Part shown: piece after piece, positions 24,567-36,700 of the stretch
Layout: every line of letters starts with the position of its first letter
Numbering within the stretch: the stretch's first letter is position 1
Assembly: GCA_963576735.1 (NCBI GenBank)
Contig: OY755173.1
Coordinates: forward strand, 14,664,873-14,728,872
Direction: 5' to 3'
Origin: Bedellia somnulentella
Lineage: Eukaryota; Arthropoda; Insecta; Lepidoptera; Bedelliidae
DNA length: 64,000 nt
The notes under the pieces: model-generated
The model's database searches: none
What the model was told of the DNA's origin: nothing
Seen by the model: the letters and a program-made list of their open reading frames with translations, nothing else
Program-made: the position numbers and the translations under genes

Positions 24567-26081
24567 CGTAGACAGAGAATACAATAGACATCTGCATATA
24601 TTTTGTTTCACTCGCACTAGACGGAGAAAATAAATATTAAAAATACTAAGAGTAAGTGAGACATGACCATATAATTTGCTGTCCCTTACTGCTGGCCAAG
24701 CCGGCAAAGTACTTTGCTAAACAAACCGTTTGACATTTTCAAAATAAACAAACCGTTTTTGATTTGAAAAGCAGAAAAATTAAGAATTTTGTTGATTTTT
24801 TAGTTAATTATTTATGTGAGATCGGTTCTGGCAATAAATAGAAATATAATTTAACATTAGAAATAATTAAACATTCAATAAAATGGTCAGGTGCAGTGTT
24901 ATATCGTGTAAAAGTAATAGCGAAACTAAGCAACCAGATTTGTCTTTCCACTCGTAAGTACCATTTAGTTTTAGAACAATAACAGTGTAAGATTATTATA
25001 TTTTATTTATGACACATACATATCTAATTTATGCAGAAAAATAAACTGCAAATGCATGAAAATTATATTTAAAATTTGTTAACCTAAAATCTCTATCATA
25101 GTAATGTTGCCAGCACAAGTATTTTATTTACCCTAAAACCCTGGATTAAATACAAAAATATGTATTTCAATATACTAAGATAACTTATATAAAGGATGTT
25201 TATTATTTAGTTCTTAAAAAGGATTCCATGGCATGTACTATTTTTCTTGTTAATGTGGGTATATGAAGAGTAGATTTTTTTACAGTTTTCTCGCCTGCTC
25301 TTTTACCTTCAGTTTTAGTTTCCGAGCAGGTGGTAAGTTAGGCAGGGCTTGTTCATGACGTTCATTAAGTACTTTTTTGTTTATGATAAATAAAAACTTT
25401 TTTTTAGATCTCGTTAGCCCCGTGATACCTACAACTTAATGACTAGTGTAATAGGAGAATGCATTGGAGGAGTTTGTCGCCTGTTTTTCTTCTTTAGTTA
25501 AGTGATGCGGTAGGCATTATGACGTTCATTAAGTGCTAGAATTCATCATTATAGCCATGTAATATTTACCATGCACCCACACACACTTGTAATAATGTAA
25601 TAATGTTAAAGAATTAAACCTTTTCAGTAATACATTCGATTGTTTTATTTATTTCGCAAATACATATAGTACTATGTATCTAATTAAACGATCTGCATTC
25701 CCTTCGGAGGGTTGACCTTATTTTGATGGATAGTAAATATTTTTGCTCTTATTTGATATAGTTTTTTCGGATGTGTGTGATCCATGCGCGGGACTCATCA
25801 GCCCCCGATGACGACGAGCATGCAGATCGTTTTGATACACGGTTCATAGGTTTACTTCTATATGTTTTGGACTTACTTTGACTAATAACCAATAAAAAAC
25901 TACTATAATGATAATAATTATCAAATAATTGATTGAAAAATTTCGAAGATAAAGTTAAAAAAAATAAATTAAAATTACCCACAATTCGGGGAAAACTATT
26001 TTGAGTAACAACACTATTTTGTATTACCCATCTCACTTGCCGACACGCTTCCCCTGGGTCTATTGTAATTCTCTGTCTACG
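24567..26081 (+). mobile_element. P-element-like transposon relic with THAP exon
   Basis: Perfect 8-bp direct repeats GCTTGTGA (24559-24566 and 26082-26089) flank a 1515-bp segment. Its ends read CGTAGACAGAGAAT...CAATAGAC in inverted orientation, with one base of length difference. An 8-bp duplication is known for P and hAT elements. A THAP first exon inside favours P. No long transposase frame remains, so the copy is non-autonomous. Confidence 0.65.
24883..24953 (+). pseudogene. THAP-domain first exon
   Basis: ATG at 24883 opens MVRCSVISCKSNSETKQPDL followed by SFH and a donor CTC|GTAAGT. The C-x4-C start followed by PDLSFH is the standard beginning of a THAP zinc finger, where a splice site here is also common. 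No following exon with the expected FP and WP motifs was found, so the gene is probably broken. THAP domains bind DNA and occur in P-type transposases. Confidence 0.6.
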
Positions 26082-26224
26082 GCTTGTGAAAACCAGTATG
26101 TCACATGCGAAGTGAGAAACTGACAGATTAGCCATAAAAAATATGACAGTACCTTAACAGTTATTATACGTACACTACATACGTAACTTCAGTGAATTTT
26201 CAAACATTTAAAAGCAAAATGTTA

Positions 26225-26390
26225 TGTATGTATCTTTTCGCCTGACTCACGAGTCCGTGACCACAGGACCGGTAGGTGTGCCGAAACGTCGGGATAACAT
26301 ATCACGTAAGTGATTTAAAAATATTGTCGTTGGTTAGTACCGATTTTCATAAATATGGTCTACAAACCGCGAAAGTTTAGGAAGTGTATT
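26225..26390 (+). repeat. dispersed repeat (CCGAAACGTCGGGATAA motif)
   Basis: CTCACGAGTCCGTGACCACA, GGACCGG and GCCGAAACGTCGGGATAA, a text I associate with dispersed repeats in insect genomes. Class not determined. Confidence 0.4.
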
Positions 26391-26546
26391 AGTATACAAC
26401 ATATTAGAGATAATCCATAAACCTTAGCTTTATAGTTCTGAATCTGTCTTGCAAAGTACATACATACATACACATACAAAGGTTGGAAACGAAAGGTTTG
26501 GTTGCTGGTTGGTTTGTTCACTAGGATCCCCTAGGGGATTGAACTG

Positions 26547-26945
26547 GGGGATCCTGATGGACACACTCCATATTTCGGAAGCCTTTCTTGTTGAACACAC
26601 TCTATTTGGCCCAAATGTGTCCTCCGTGGTCGTGCTTTACTAATAATGCTATCCTCACAACATTCCTTTTTCTAAATTTTTACATTATCATCTTTCATAC
26701 CGCACCTTTCACGAAACACGCTGTTTATCACTCGATCACATAACCACTCGCATTCACTCATATGCTCTCATGCTTCTTCTGCCACATCCAACATTTGTTA
26801 CCACACATAAGCTTAGGAACCAGAACAGTATCATGCACAAACATCCGGGCCTATGCAGACACTGATTGACTGGTCATTAGCCTATTCATTGCTCCAATGG
26901 TGCATGTAAAACGCTGCTCGAAACGATAACTCTTTTTCACACAAC
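26547..26945 (-). mobile_element. LINE fragment, inverse
   Basis: Minus-strand remnants of the same LINE family (TGTTGGATGTGGCAGAAGAA near 26785, and the V-G-E-R-S-A-N-F-like GGACACATTTGGGCCAAATA). Many frame breaks. Confidence 0.7.
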
Positions 26946-26983
26946 TAGTAATAATTGAATGAATGAAGTAATATTAGACAACT

Positions 26984-26989
26984 TTTATT
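26984..26989 (-). promoter_or_regulatory. possible TLK polyadenylation signal
   Basis: AATAAA on the minus strand, about 530 bp after the TLK stop. It is a consensus hexamer in a suitable place, but such hexamers are frequent in AT-rich DNA. Confidence 0.3.
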
Positions 26990-27360
26990 TAATACAAAGT
27001 TTTAGCTATGAATGCTAACAACTGTATCAATGAAGTTATTGGTACTAATCTTGACAATATCCTGTATCGTCACGGATATAAGGAAGATTACCGATTTAGA
27101 GTAGACCCTTCGTTGGAAACATTCGTTGGAGACTCTCAAAACCAGACAAAATAAAAATCACACATAATTTTTAACTTTTTAATAGGGATAACTTATATAA
27201 TATGCAAGGGACAATCCCATGGATTCTCTAGTGATAAAACGACGGGGCCATTCATAAACGGCGAATCACATTTTATCACCCGCTCAATAAATACAGTCAA
27301 CAGTAAGCATAATCTTAAACAATCTTTAATGATCAATTTTACAATGAAGTGAATAGTTGT

Positions 27361-27517
27361 TTAGGAGGAGCTTGCGCCGAACATTTCAACGTTAAAGTGG
27401 GGGGGTGATGACGCCCCCCACCGCCCCCAATAAATTGTAAATTAGGAGCTTGCGCCGATTATGTCAGCGTTAAGGTGGAGGTGTCGCCCCCCACTGCCTC
27501 CCGGCCGCCCTCATAGT
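27361..27517 (-). repeat. two extra tandem copies of the TLK C-terminal coding end
   Basis: Downstream of the TLK stop the sequence repeats the end of the coding region twice. Each copy can be read as a variant of [14 protein letters not shown] plus TAA (for example PHFNVEMFGASSS and LHLNADIIGASS). The three stops are at 27520-27518, 27444-27442 and 27363-27361, spaced 76 and 81 bp. The spacings are not multiples of three, so readthrough would change frame. Confidence 0.75.
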
Positions 27518-27730
27518 TTAGGAGGATGATCCGGCGCCAAACATCCCAGCATTGAAGTGTGGGGTGGTGGTGGGGGTGACGTTCCCGCCCCCCGCCGCGC
27601 CGGCCGCCCCCGCGCCTCCCCCCGCCCCCCGCGGTCGCGGTGTGGGCGGCTGCAGGTACTCGTGGCGAGCTAGACCGAATACGTCTATGCGTTCTTCTTT
27701 GCGGTATGCCAAGCACGCGCGGATGAAGCT
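27518..27730 (-). CDS. Tlk: TLK terminal coding exon
   Basis: The acceptor ATTCCAG is followed by [20 protein letters not shown], the last kinase block of TLKs, then a Gly/Ala-rich tail ending [14 protein letters not shown] and stop TAA at 27520-27518. The tail is strongly GC-rich. The last ~78 bp are repeated twice more downstream (see findings). Confidence 0.96.
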   Translation of the reverse strand, partial: SFIRACLAYRKEERIDVFGLARHEYLQPPTPRPRGAGGGAGAAGAAGGGNVTPTTTPHFNAGMFGAGSSS

Positions 27731-30700
27731 CTGGAATTTAAGGGAAAAGTTTGTCACACTGGGTATGGAATAGTCGGTTATATTTAAAGGGCTAATGAAA
27801 TGCTAATTGGCCCAGACATTGAAGTAGGCTATCAAATACTTGGTCCAGGGCGCTGTTTCACCGGGATACTCGTTACGTGGGGCCTAGGCTATATAATACT
27901 GTTACATATAAACTTAGAAAAGGCATGTATTTAGATGAATTGCCGAGCCTTTTACTCGAAAAAAAAAGAAATGTCAACTTTAATCAACGTCCCTAGCATT
28001 TATAGCACTATATTTGAAATAATACTTCCTTGTTAAAGATTAATCAAATGCATCCCTCTTACACAAAAAAATATTTCTAATGTGAAACGGTACATAACGA
28101 TAACGTATAAAATGAAACTTTGTATTTTTCTTCGCTACTGATCATTGTACTTAACGTACATTTAAAGAAAATTTAAATTTCAACGAATCTCCTTTGGTAC
28201 AGCAATTATTTTAACTTTTAATCAATATCAAACATAGATTAAGATCACAAGTCTTAAGATAAGCTGGTATGATATTCATACATTAAAAATATCCTTACCT
28301 TAGCCTCATTACTGACTGTAGGTTTATTAGCAAACTGCACCTCAGTTGCTTTTAATATAGTATTTTCTTCTAAAATAGTGGCTTGACTCTGATTGTGGCC
28401 GAACGGTTTCTTGCCGTACAAGCATTGGTAGAATATCACGCCTACACTCCACACGTCCACCTTACTACTGATCTTTGGTGGGTTTTTGCCAACTACGAAG
28501 CACTCTGGTGGCAAATACCTGGAAAAAGCAGAACAGAATTTTTATTTGCAATGAACAGAATGGCGAGTGTTATTGATTTACTGTTGTTCATTATTAATTT
28601 TTAATACTAAGAACTACAGATTTACTACAAAACAGCATAATTTAAAAATTGAAAACATCGTTTATACAATTTTAGGTAAAAAAATACAATATATCCAATA
28701 TGGTTGTAACTGAATTGTTTTGAAACTTGCGTTGATATTGACCCTGATTCGGGTAGCTCCTGAATTATTTCTTTTTATTTTTTTAACAGTGTCTTTAATC
28801 AATAAATTCTTTTAAAATATTTACACACCAAATCGCAGAGCAGGCAAAGTTCATGTTCATAAAAGTAAAACATCTTGTATTGCCTACTGTTGTTTTAGCA
28901 AATCAACGATATAAAATTATTCAACCAACAATTACAGGCCAACAAAAGCACAAACTCACCAATAAGTGCCAGCGCCCTGGCTAGTGAGATCCATTCCATG
29001 GTCGGGGTTATAGTTCTCCTCGTCCATCACCTTAGACAAGCCGAAGTCTGTAATCTTGATTTCCCCACAAACATTGCCCTCCGTGAGCAAAATGTTGCCA
29101 GGTTTCAGATCGTAGTGGATCACTGGAGGCTTTATCTCGTTTAGATATTTGAGGGCTGACACCACTTGCATCACTATCGACCGGGCCTCTCGCTCCGGTA
29201 TTGTCTTGTGCTGTAATAAGAATTAGTTTTATTATGCGATTTGAGGATAAGCTTTAGATGGTTTGGGCTCTATATAATCATTTTATAACCAATCTATACT
29301 CACGGCTATAGTATCGCGATAGTAAGATCTGCATAGGTGTACTAATAAAAAACCGTAGATAAGTTATGCGCGCTCATAAGTGGCACTTAAAAAACAGGCT
29401 TAATGGCTCATCTGACTTTAGTCGCACACTAACTACCGTTGCAATCGAGAATGCCGTCGTGTGTGATGAGATTTTGCACAAACTATAGTAGAAAAACCAC
29501 TAAAATCATGGGATTACTTATCATTCGTAAGTATTATAAATTTACAACGTGCTGAACTGAAAACAAGCGTGCAGCAGCTGACGTGTCCTGCGAGACACGC
29601 GGCTGAGGCACATTATGCTGAGCCAGAAACAATTTGGCAATATGATATATGTGTTTTAATTTGTTGTTACTCAAACATTGTAAAAATTTTTTGCCAAATA
29701 AATTATTTTCTTTCTTTCTTTTAATTATAATTTATAATAAATTATTATAATAAATATTTAATTAAAATAAAATAAATTAGGTGTATCGTGTGTATAGATA
29801 GATCTAAATTATTCTTTGCCAAACGGTCGTCTCAGTGTCATATTTCACGTCGGTGCAGAGAAAATGTGTTTATCTCTTTTTAGCGCTTGCTATGACATGT
29901 GCTATCTCGCCTACATTTCAAATGTATTTCTTGGTGTGTTGTTTGGATATATTTCTAGTGGTGTGCGTACAACTGCCGCAATCCGTGCCACTCGAAAGCG
30001 CCGGTTCTCTCGTAAATAACCTATCTAACGTTTTTTGGTACATCTATGAAGATCTGGGTGACGAACTGCAGCCAATATTTAGATTAAGGCTATAAGAAAA
30101 CTCCCGCTGAGCGCATCGCGCGTCGTTTACTTAGTAGATTAATATCCGAATTACCCTAGGCCACCTCCTACATCAATAGAAAGATGTGGGATAATGGTAG
30201 CAGATTTAACTTTAAATAAATACTTTAGAAGATGAGTAAGCTTATGATATCTGGGATGGAAAGCGCGAGACATTAAAGGAAGAATGCAATAGGTAAATCC
30301 TCTAACCGGAGCAGTGAACAGCGTAAAAACCACGTCCTATTATCTTGCATCTGTTTTAGAAGATCATAGACCATATAAACATTACAAAAAGCTACCTGTT
30401 TCAAATAGAAATCGAGATCATGTCCGTTGCAGTACTCCAGCACCGTACAGAAAGAGTTCCCGTCTATTTCGAAGACGTCGTACAACTTGACGATCCGCGG
30501 GTGATCCAGAGCTTTGTGGATGTTGTACTCCCGCAACGCGTGTCTGGAAAATGTAGGGGAATATGTTTGTAAAATATGTATAACTTTTGTAAAATAAGTT
30601 TTAGAAAAAGCTAAAGAAAAAAAGATAATGTTTGATTTTTTGAAAGTAGTCTTAAGCTAAAAGGATAAGCAGGGTTCAATTTGTTTTTCCAGTCGCGCAA

Positions 30701-33700
30701 CACACTAGAGAGCAAGAATTAAATGCGATAGGGCGACATCTATAATGATTATGTCATGAAAACAAATGCTTCAAAATGTTCCAACGGTAGTCATACAAAA
30801 GCTCATTTTTAATGTCACTTTCAAAAAAGACTGCATCTTTACACTTTAAAACCAATTCCTTTTAACATATCCAAACCATCTACCGACATAACAAAAAATC
30901 ATGGCAAATAAACTTTAAAAGTAGATAGAAACTGGTGTCCGCAATACACACTCACTTAATATAGTTGGCCTTCTTATCCTCCTTCCAGTCTTTGTTGAGC
31001 TGGTGCACCTTGCACGCCGTGTACCTTTGCTCGCGGAGATCAAACGCTTTGTGCACTTCGCTGAAACCACCCTTGCCCAGCAGCATTAGCAGGAGGTATC
31101 TGCGTCAAAATATCACAATATTATAAATATTACAATAAATCATAAGTAATATAAAAGGCCAAGATTGTACTGGGTAAGCTCTGAGTTTGTTAAATTGCTT
31201 TCTACTATTCTTTCACCAATAGAAAACTACAGTGATATACTTAATGATTCGTGTAATCAAAGCTATGCAAGCGCGAAGGAAGTTTTATAGACTCGAAAGC
31301 ACAAAACTGCTACACAACTGTAAAATATCTTATATCTGGGAATAGATAATGTTGAGGGAGTCCGTACTCTCAGGTTATAATTCGATGGGCGTCGTAAGGA
31401 AGCTAAGCATCAAGATTTAGACAATTTTGTGTCGAGTCAGAATCATCTCCAGAATAAAAAAAGGTTCTGTAGCTAAGGTTTGTCAGTCAAAAGTTTCTTG
31501 AGTTTGAGGGTATGACAGTCACAGATGTTTCATTGTTGTTTTAAATAACAATTACATTCTATGAATCTGAACGAAAGCTATGGCAAAATACCGATTTTGA
31601 TCTGATTTCCAACACCAAGTTAACTAACCTACATGATATCAAATCTATGATACGTCACACACTAAAACCTTGAGCAACACAGAAGAGGGGCAAGAAAAGA
31701 TTTACTGCCCGCGTTTAAAACATTCGCTTTCTTAATGAGGCCAACAACATTTATACAGACTGCATTTCCAACAACTCTGAGAATGTTTCCATAATCTGAA
31801 TCAACTTAAAATTTTAGAATATTAAGTATTAATATTATACTATAATAACTGCAATATGAACTGAGTCGTTAAAGCAAATATTTTTCTTATATCTCCTTTG
31901 CACTTAACGTTCTCAGCGCTCTGCTAATTCTTTATTTCACTTTGACGACTCAGTTTATGTAGCGCCTACTATAGTTCTAAAGATTTTATAGAAACAGTCC
32001 GAGAAAGTTATTGCTTAGCCGGGTACGGATTGATGTAACGCAACATGCGATGTAACACGAAGAGGTAATTTCATAAGTGTGGACGAAGCGCGCAAGAACC
32101 GAGCATTTGCAACGACAATTTCATTCGTATCTCTTCTAACACATTTCAACATATATTTCTGTCTCGCCCGCTCAAAACGAACATTTGATGATTTCAACGA
32201 TTACCGTTGGTTTTATCGACTAGTAAGCGCCATGATTATTTATATTAATCTTTGTTTGGACGTTCGAAGCGTCGATTGCGACAAGAGTATATTTTCTAGA
32301 CAGTTAAAAGGTACGGACGAAGATATCGTTGTCAATTTGAAGAGTAGACTCCCCGTTTAAGAAATGTGCGCGCCGAACAGTATGCTGAGAACACGCTAAT
32401 GGATCAAGACGACAAATTAAATAACCCGTGCAATTGCTATGTCTTCCATTGCCCGCGCTGACACTTCACGCAGTGTCCGCAAAATACGACAAATAAGGTC
32501 TCGCGGCGCAAAAGAAACTCTGTTCGTACGCAATGAGTGTACACGGCGTCCACACTTCAGAAATTTCATCGCAATATAGTCAACCAGTTAAACTTGCTAC
32601 ATCGCATGTCTAGTCGTATGTGTCAGTCATACCGGCCAGTTGTGCCCCGCAGCGCGGCGTCCGGGCCCGGCGGCCGGGGCACGGCGCGGCCCAGCATGCA
32701 CTCGCCGGCCAGCCCCACAGAGTGGCCGAGCCTTGCAACAAACAATGCCGGGTCATTCTGTGAGCTAAGGACCTATTGGAAGCCTACCAATTGCGTTTTG
32801 ATTCTGCAAGTTTCTTCGTTACTTTGCTGTGTGCTCATTTACTGCTCGCTAAGGACCTATTTGAAGCCTACCAATTGCGTTTTGATTCTGCAAGTTTCTT
32901 CTGTGCTCATTTACTAGGGACTTATCGTAAGCGTGACAACCCTACTATGAAAATCATAGAGATTTGAAGTTTCTTCCTACCCTTTAGAAATAAGACAACC
33001 CTACTAAGATTGAATTGTGTTTTGATTCTGCAATTTTCTTCATTACTATGCTGTGTGCTCATTTACTTGGGACTTGTAAAGCGTGACAACCCTACTATGA
33101 AGTTCATAGAGATTTGAAGTTTCTTTCTACTCTTTAGAACTAAGACAACCCTACCAATAGATTGAATTGCGTTTTGATTCTGCAAAGTTTCTTTGTCCTA
33201 ACTTCTAGTCTGTCGAGTTTATAGGAAGTTATACGTACCTCTAACTACGCATCAGACTTGACAAACTTCTTGATAGTACAGACAACTAGACACTGGTTCT
33301 TTTATAATTCGGTTTGTAAAGTTACGTCATAGTTGCTGCGATTCAAAAGGTTTGACACGGCGATGATAAATATACCTAAACTAAGATAAAATGAATCGTA
33401 CAAGGCAATGCTGCAGATCACATATAGCTTCATCACTCAGAAATCAGATCTTGGACTTGGACACAATATACAGTTTCACCTAACAAAAACTAAAATGCCT
33501 AGAAAATAAATACTTAGCCTAACAATATAAATCTAAGACATTGCATTAAAAGTACAGTCTTACCGTTCAGAAAGCACAGGGTGTTGTGAGAATCGACTCT
33601 GGTCCTCATTGTGGATTCTCTTTAGTTCCCTAATATGAAGGTTTCTTTCACGCTCTAATTTCTCCATCTCCAACTGGAGATCTGCATCTTCTTTCTTGAG

Positions 33701-36700
33701 AGCACTTTGGCGTAGCTGTAATAAATAATTAAACACATTAATTAAAATAACGGTAAATTACCTTTAAATTTAAGTACTAAGATTTCACCTACACATAAAA
33801 TCTAATTGTAAAATTCGCATCATCTCACTGTTTCTCATTACTAGCTGAAGTTTTTACTTAGTGATAGTGTAGGTTGTGGATGTAGCCCAGAGACTACATC
33901 CAAAGGTCAACTCTTCAAACCGACAATGATCATTCATATCTATTTATTATTCATCATTCTATATCTCCGAAAAATGTATTCGTGTCACACAATATAAACA
34001 AAGAATATTTAAAAAAATAGCACAATACTCATATTGCTTACTAGGCGATGATCAACGACACCTAAAGACGTACATTAACCGAATATCGCCATGATAACTC
34101 ATAGATCAAACTTGTCAGACTCCAAATCTTAGTTGCGTGTGAGTGAGACAGCAATTGATATTTACAAGGTTAGAAGAGATAACGACGAAATTATCCACCA
34201 GAGCTACTTCAGCACAACTCGCCGCGTGAACCGGCAAAATAGTTAAAATCTCAAACGTACCCAAACTTAATCACTATAGAACTTTCGACTAAATACATTA
34301 ATACATACACTCACGCCATTACTTCCCATTGGTGTAGGCAGAAAGTATCAATCGCCACTTCGTACAATCATTGCAAATCTCTTAACTTCATTTACATTCA
34401 TCATCTTTTGATACATGCTTATTTATTCATGATACATGAGAGGATGTATCTCTGTCCAGTGTGCCAAATAGTAGAAGCCAATAATACCTTAAGAATCTCA
34501 TCAGCCTCATAGTACTCCTGCCAAGTCATACTAGGCAGAGGGTCTGGTTTCAGGAACGTAGGAGGTTCTGTTCCATTATGTAAGGGCTGAACGCCCCCTA
34601 CAGCCACCGCCCCAACAGCGCCCCCCGCCGCCCCTCCAGCCGCAGCACTATTGGCTCGCTTGCCCCGCCCCCCGCCGCCCTCATTATTTGATGGCCGCTT
34701 TTTGAAAAGTGATTTCTTTTGTCTGTCTATCTCTTCCTTTTCGGCTGTGATTTCTTCTTGCCGCCTGTGGATTTTGATAGTTGGTTAGAACAGGTTAAGT
34801 AGATGTGCAGGTCGTTTTTGGTGGGAGTGGGTGAATTACATTTTTAATATACAAATATTTATATGCGTATAAGTGGAAAAGTTTTGAGGGTGATTTGAAA
34901 AGTTACGGACATTAATTTTAACAATTTTTTTGCTATTTTTGATGCGAAGTTTTATTGTTTGAGTCAGTTAATGTGAAGTTTTCTGTGAAAATAAAGAAAA
35001 TCGAGGGCGCAAATAAAAACTGAGTGGTGTGTATGAGAACTCTGCACTATCAATTGCGAGTCGATAAAATTTCGGGATGTTCAAAAACATGTATCGACGA
35101 AAACCTCGCAAAGTGCACCAAATTATTCTTGACGGCCGCTGAATCAAAGTGAGAAATAGCAGGGGCTATGAGCAATGAACATGCAGAAAGATCGGATTAC
35201 ATATGAAATGAGCAATTAGTCATGAGAAAGCTATCCCCACGTAAAAACGCATTCGCATGAACGTTTCCAACGCTCTGTTAGCGCTGTTTGTTTAAGCACA
35301 ATAAATCCGAATATTGGGATAAATTCATTGCTTTAGATAAAATTGGATATAACAGTATACACCCGCAACCAAATCAATTTAAATAGTGATTTACAAAGGG
35401 GGATTTAAGCTTTAATAAAACAAAGTATTTTTCGGCTGGGGAAGTGTTGGCAATTCGGTATGCAAAGTTTTACAAAAGTGGTGCTAATTACAAAACCATT
35501 TCGAGATATTATGTTTTTAAAACTTATTTTCTTGAAATTAAATCAAACAAAGCTAGGATGACCGTTATTTCAACAAAATACTGTAACAGTATTTGACCTT
35601 CAGCGTTATTTCAAAGACAATAGTTTTTGCAGTTTATTAATAAAATATCGAAAATCATAGGTTTGTTTAGTATAATACCGTAATAATTTCATTTGAGATC
35701 ACAAATTCGTGAAATGTTTTGCAATCAGCAACATTTTTGTTAAGCATTTCACTTTATTTGCATGTCGCTACGTGATATTTTCGTTCGATGACGTCATTAA
35801 GTACAAAAGTAGAACAATCTTTAAAAAATTATAACTTTGCAATTACTCATTTAAGATGAAACATATTCAAATTGGTCTTTTATTTTCGTGTTTGCTATCG
35901 AATAAAAATATTTAATAAATACCTAAAAAAAACTTTGCATACCGAATTGTTTTGTGAAGTGATGGCGACTGCTTAATGGGAAAGTGATGACTGCTTTATG
36001 GGAAATTCATGGTGTAATTTTGATGTTATGATTACAGGAACATATTTTTCATCATTAGTTATTAAGCTTAAGGCAGAACTTCAGTCATAGAAATAATATT
36101 TTTTACTTTTCTTTTGTTCCGTCAACTAAAAATTGCGCTTGGAAGGCAGAAATTTTATTATAGACATATTATTTGAGCAAACATATTATTTGAACATACA
36201 CACATATACTCGAGCGATTAGCTACCATTGAAGTAGGCGGAGAGTAATGACTGCCTTATATTATTTGAATTGGCTATGATTTCACAAATTGAAACAGAAA
36301 ATTATGATTGTGTCCCTCAGACAATACGGTAAGTAGTTGAACCTCACATTCCATTCTGCATGCACTTCTATCTTTTCCATCATGCTATTCTACATGTACA
36401 TACTCACGGCCATAAATCTCAAAAAGGGGTAGCCAGAAACTCCTCAGCCACATTTGGAAGTTGATAGGGGACAAGATGGTAGAAATAAAGTATTGGTCAT
36501 GATGGTAGTGACATTCTAAGCCGGCACTACATGGCATGATTCTACATACTATATAATACAAAGCAGTAAAATACATACCGAGTGAGCTCCTGGAAAGCAT
36601 ATCCATCAGTCCAGTTCTCCTGGAAGGTGGCCCCAACCCGCTGGGTCACAAATTGTCCCAACCGCAGTCTATTCTGCATGCACCGCTGTCGAGCTTCTTT

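Noticed and set aside
24559..26089. hAT assignment for the 24.6-kb element
   Set aside because: GCTTGTGA does not fit the nTnnnnAn preference of hAT, and the THAP exon points to a P-type element, though hAT is not fully excluded.
25749..26135. 128-codon minus-strand frame as a gene
   Set aside because: It runs across the right end of the P-like element into flanking DNA, and shows no recognised domain.
27552..27773. Plus-strand Pro/Ala-rich frame at the TLK end
   Set aside because: It is the antisense shadow of the GC-rich TLK C-terminal exon.
28383..28604. Plus-strand frame over TLK exon 14
   Set aside because: Antisense shadow of the kinase exon.
32537..32967. Plus-strand frames at 32.5-32.97 kb as an exon
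   Set aside because: They join a GC-rich patch to tandem repeats (the peptide repeats CVLILQVSS), with no conserved features.
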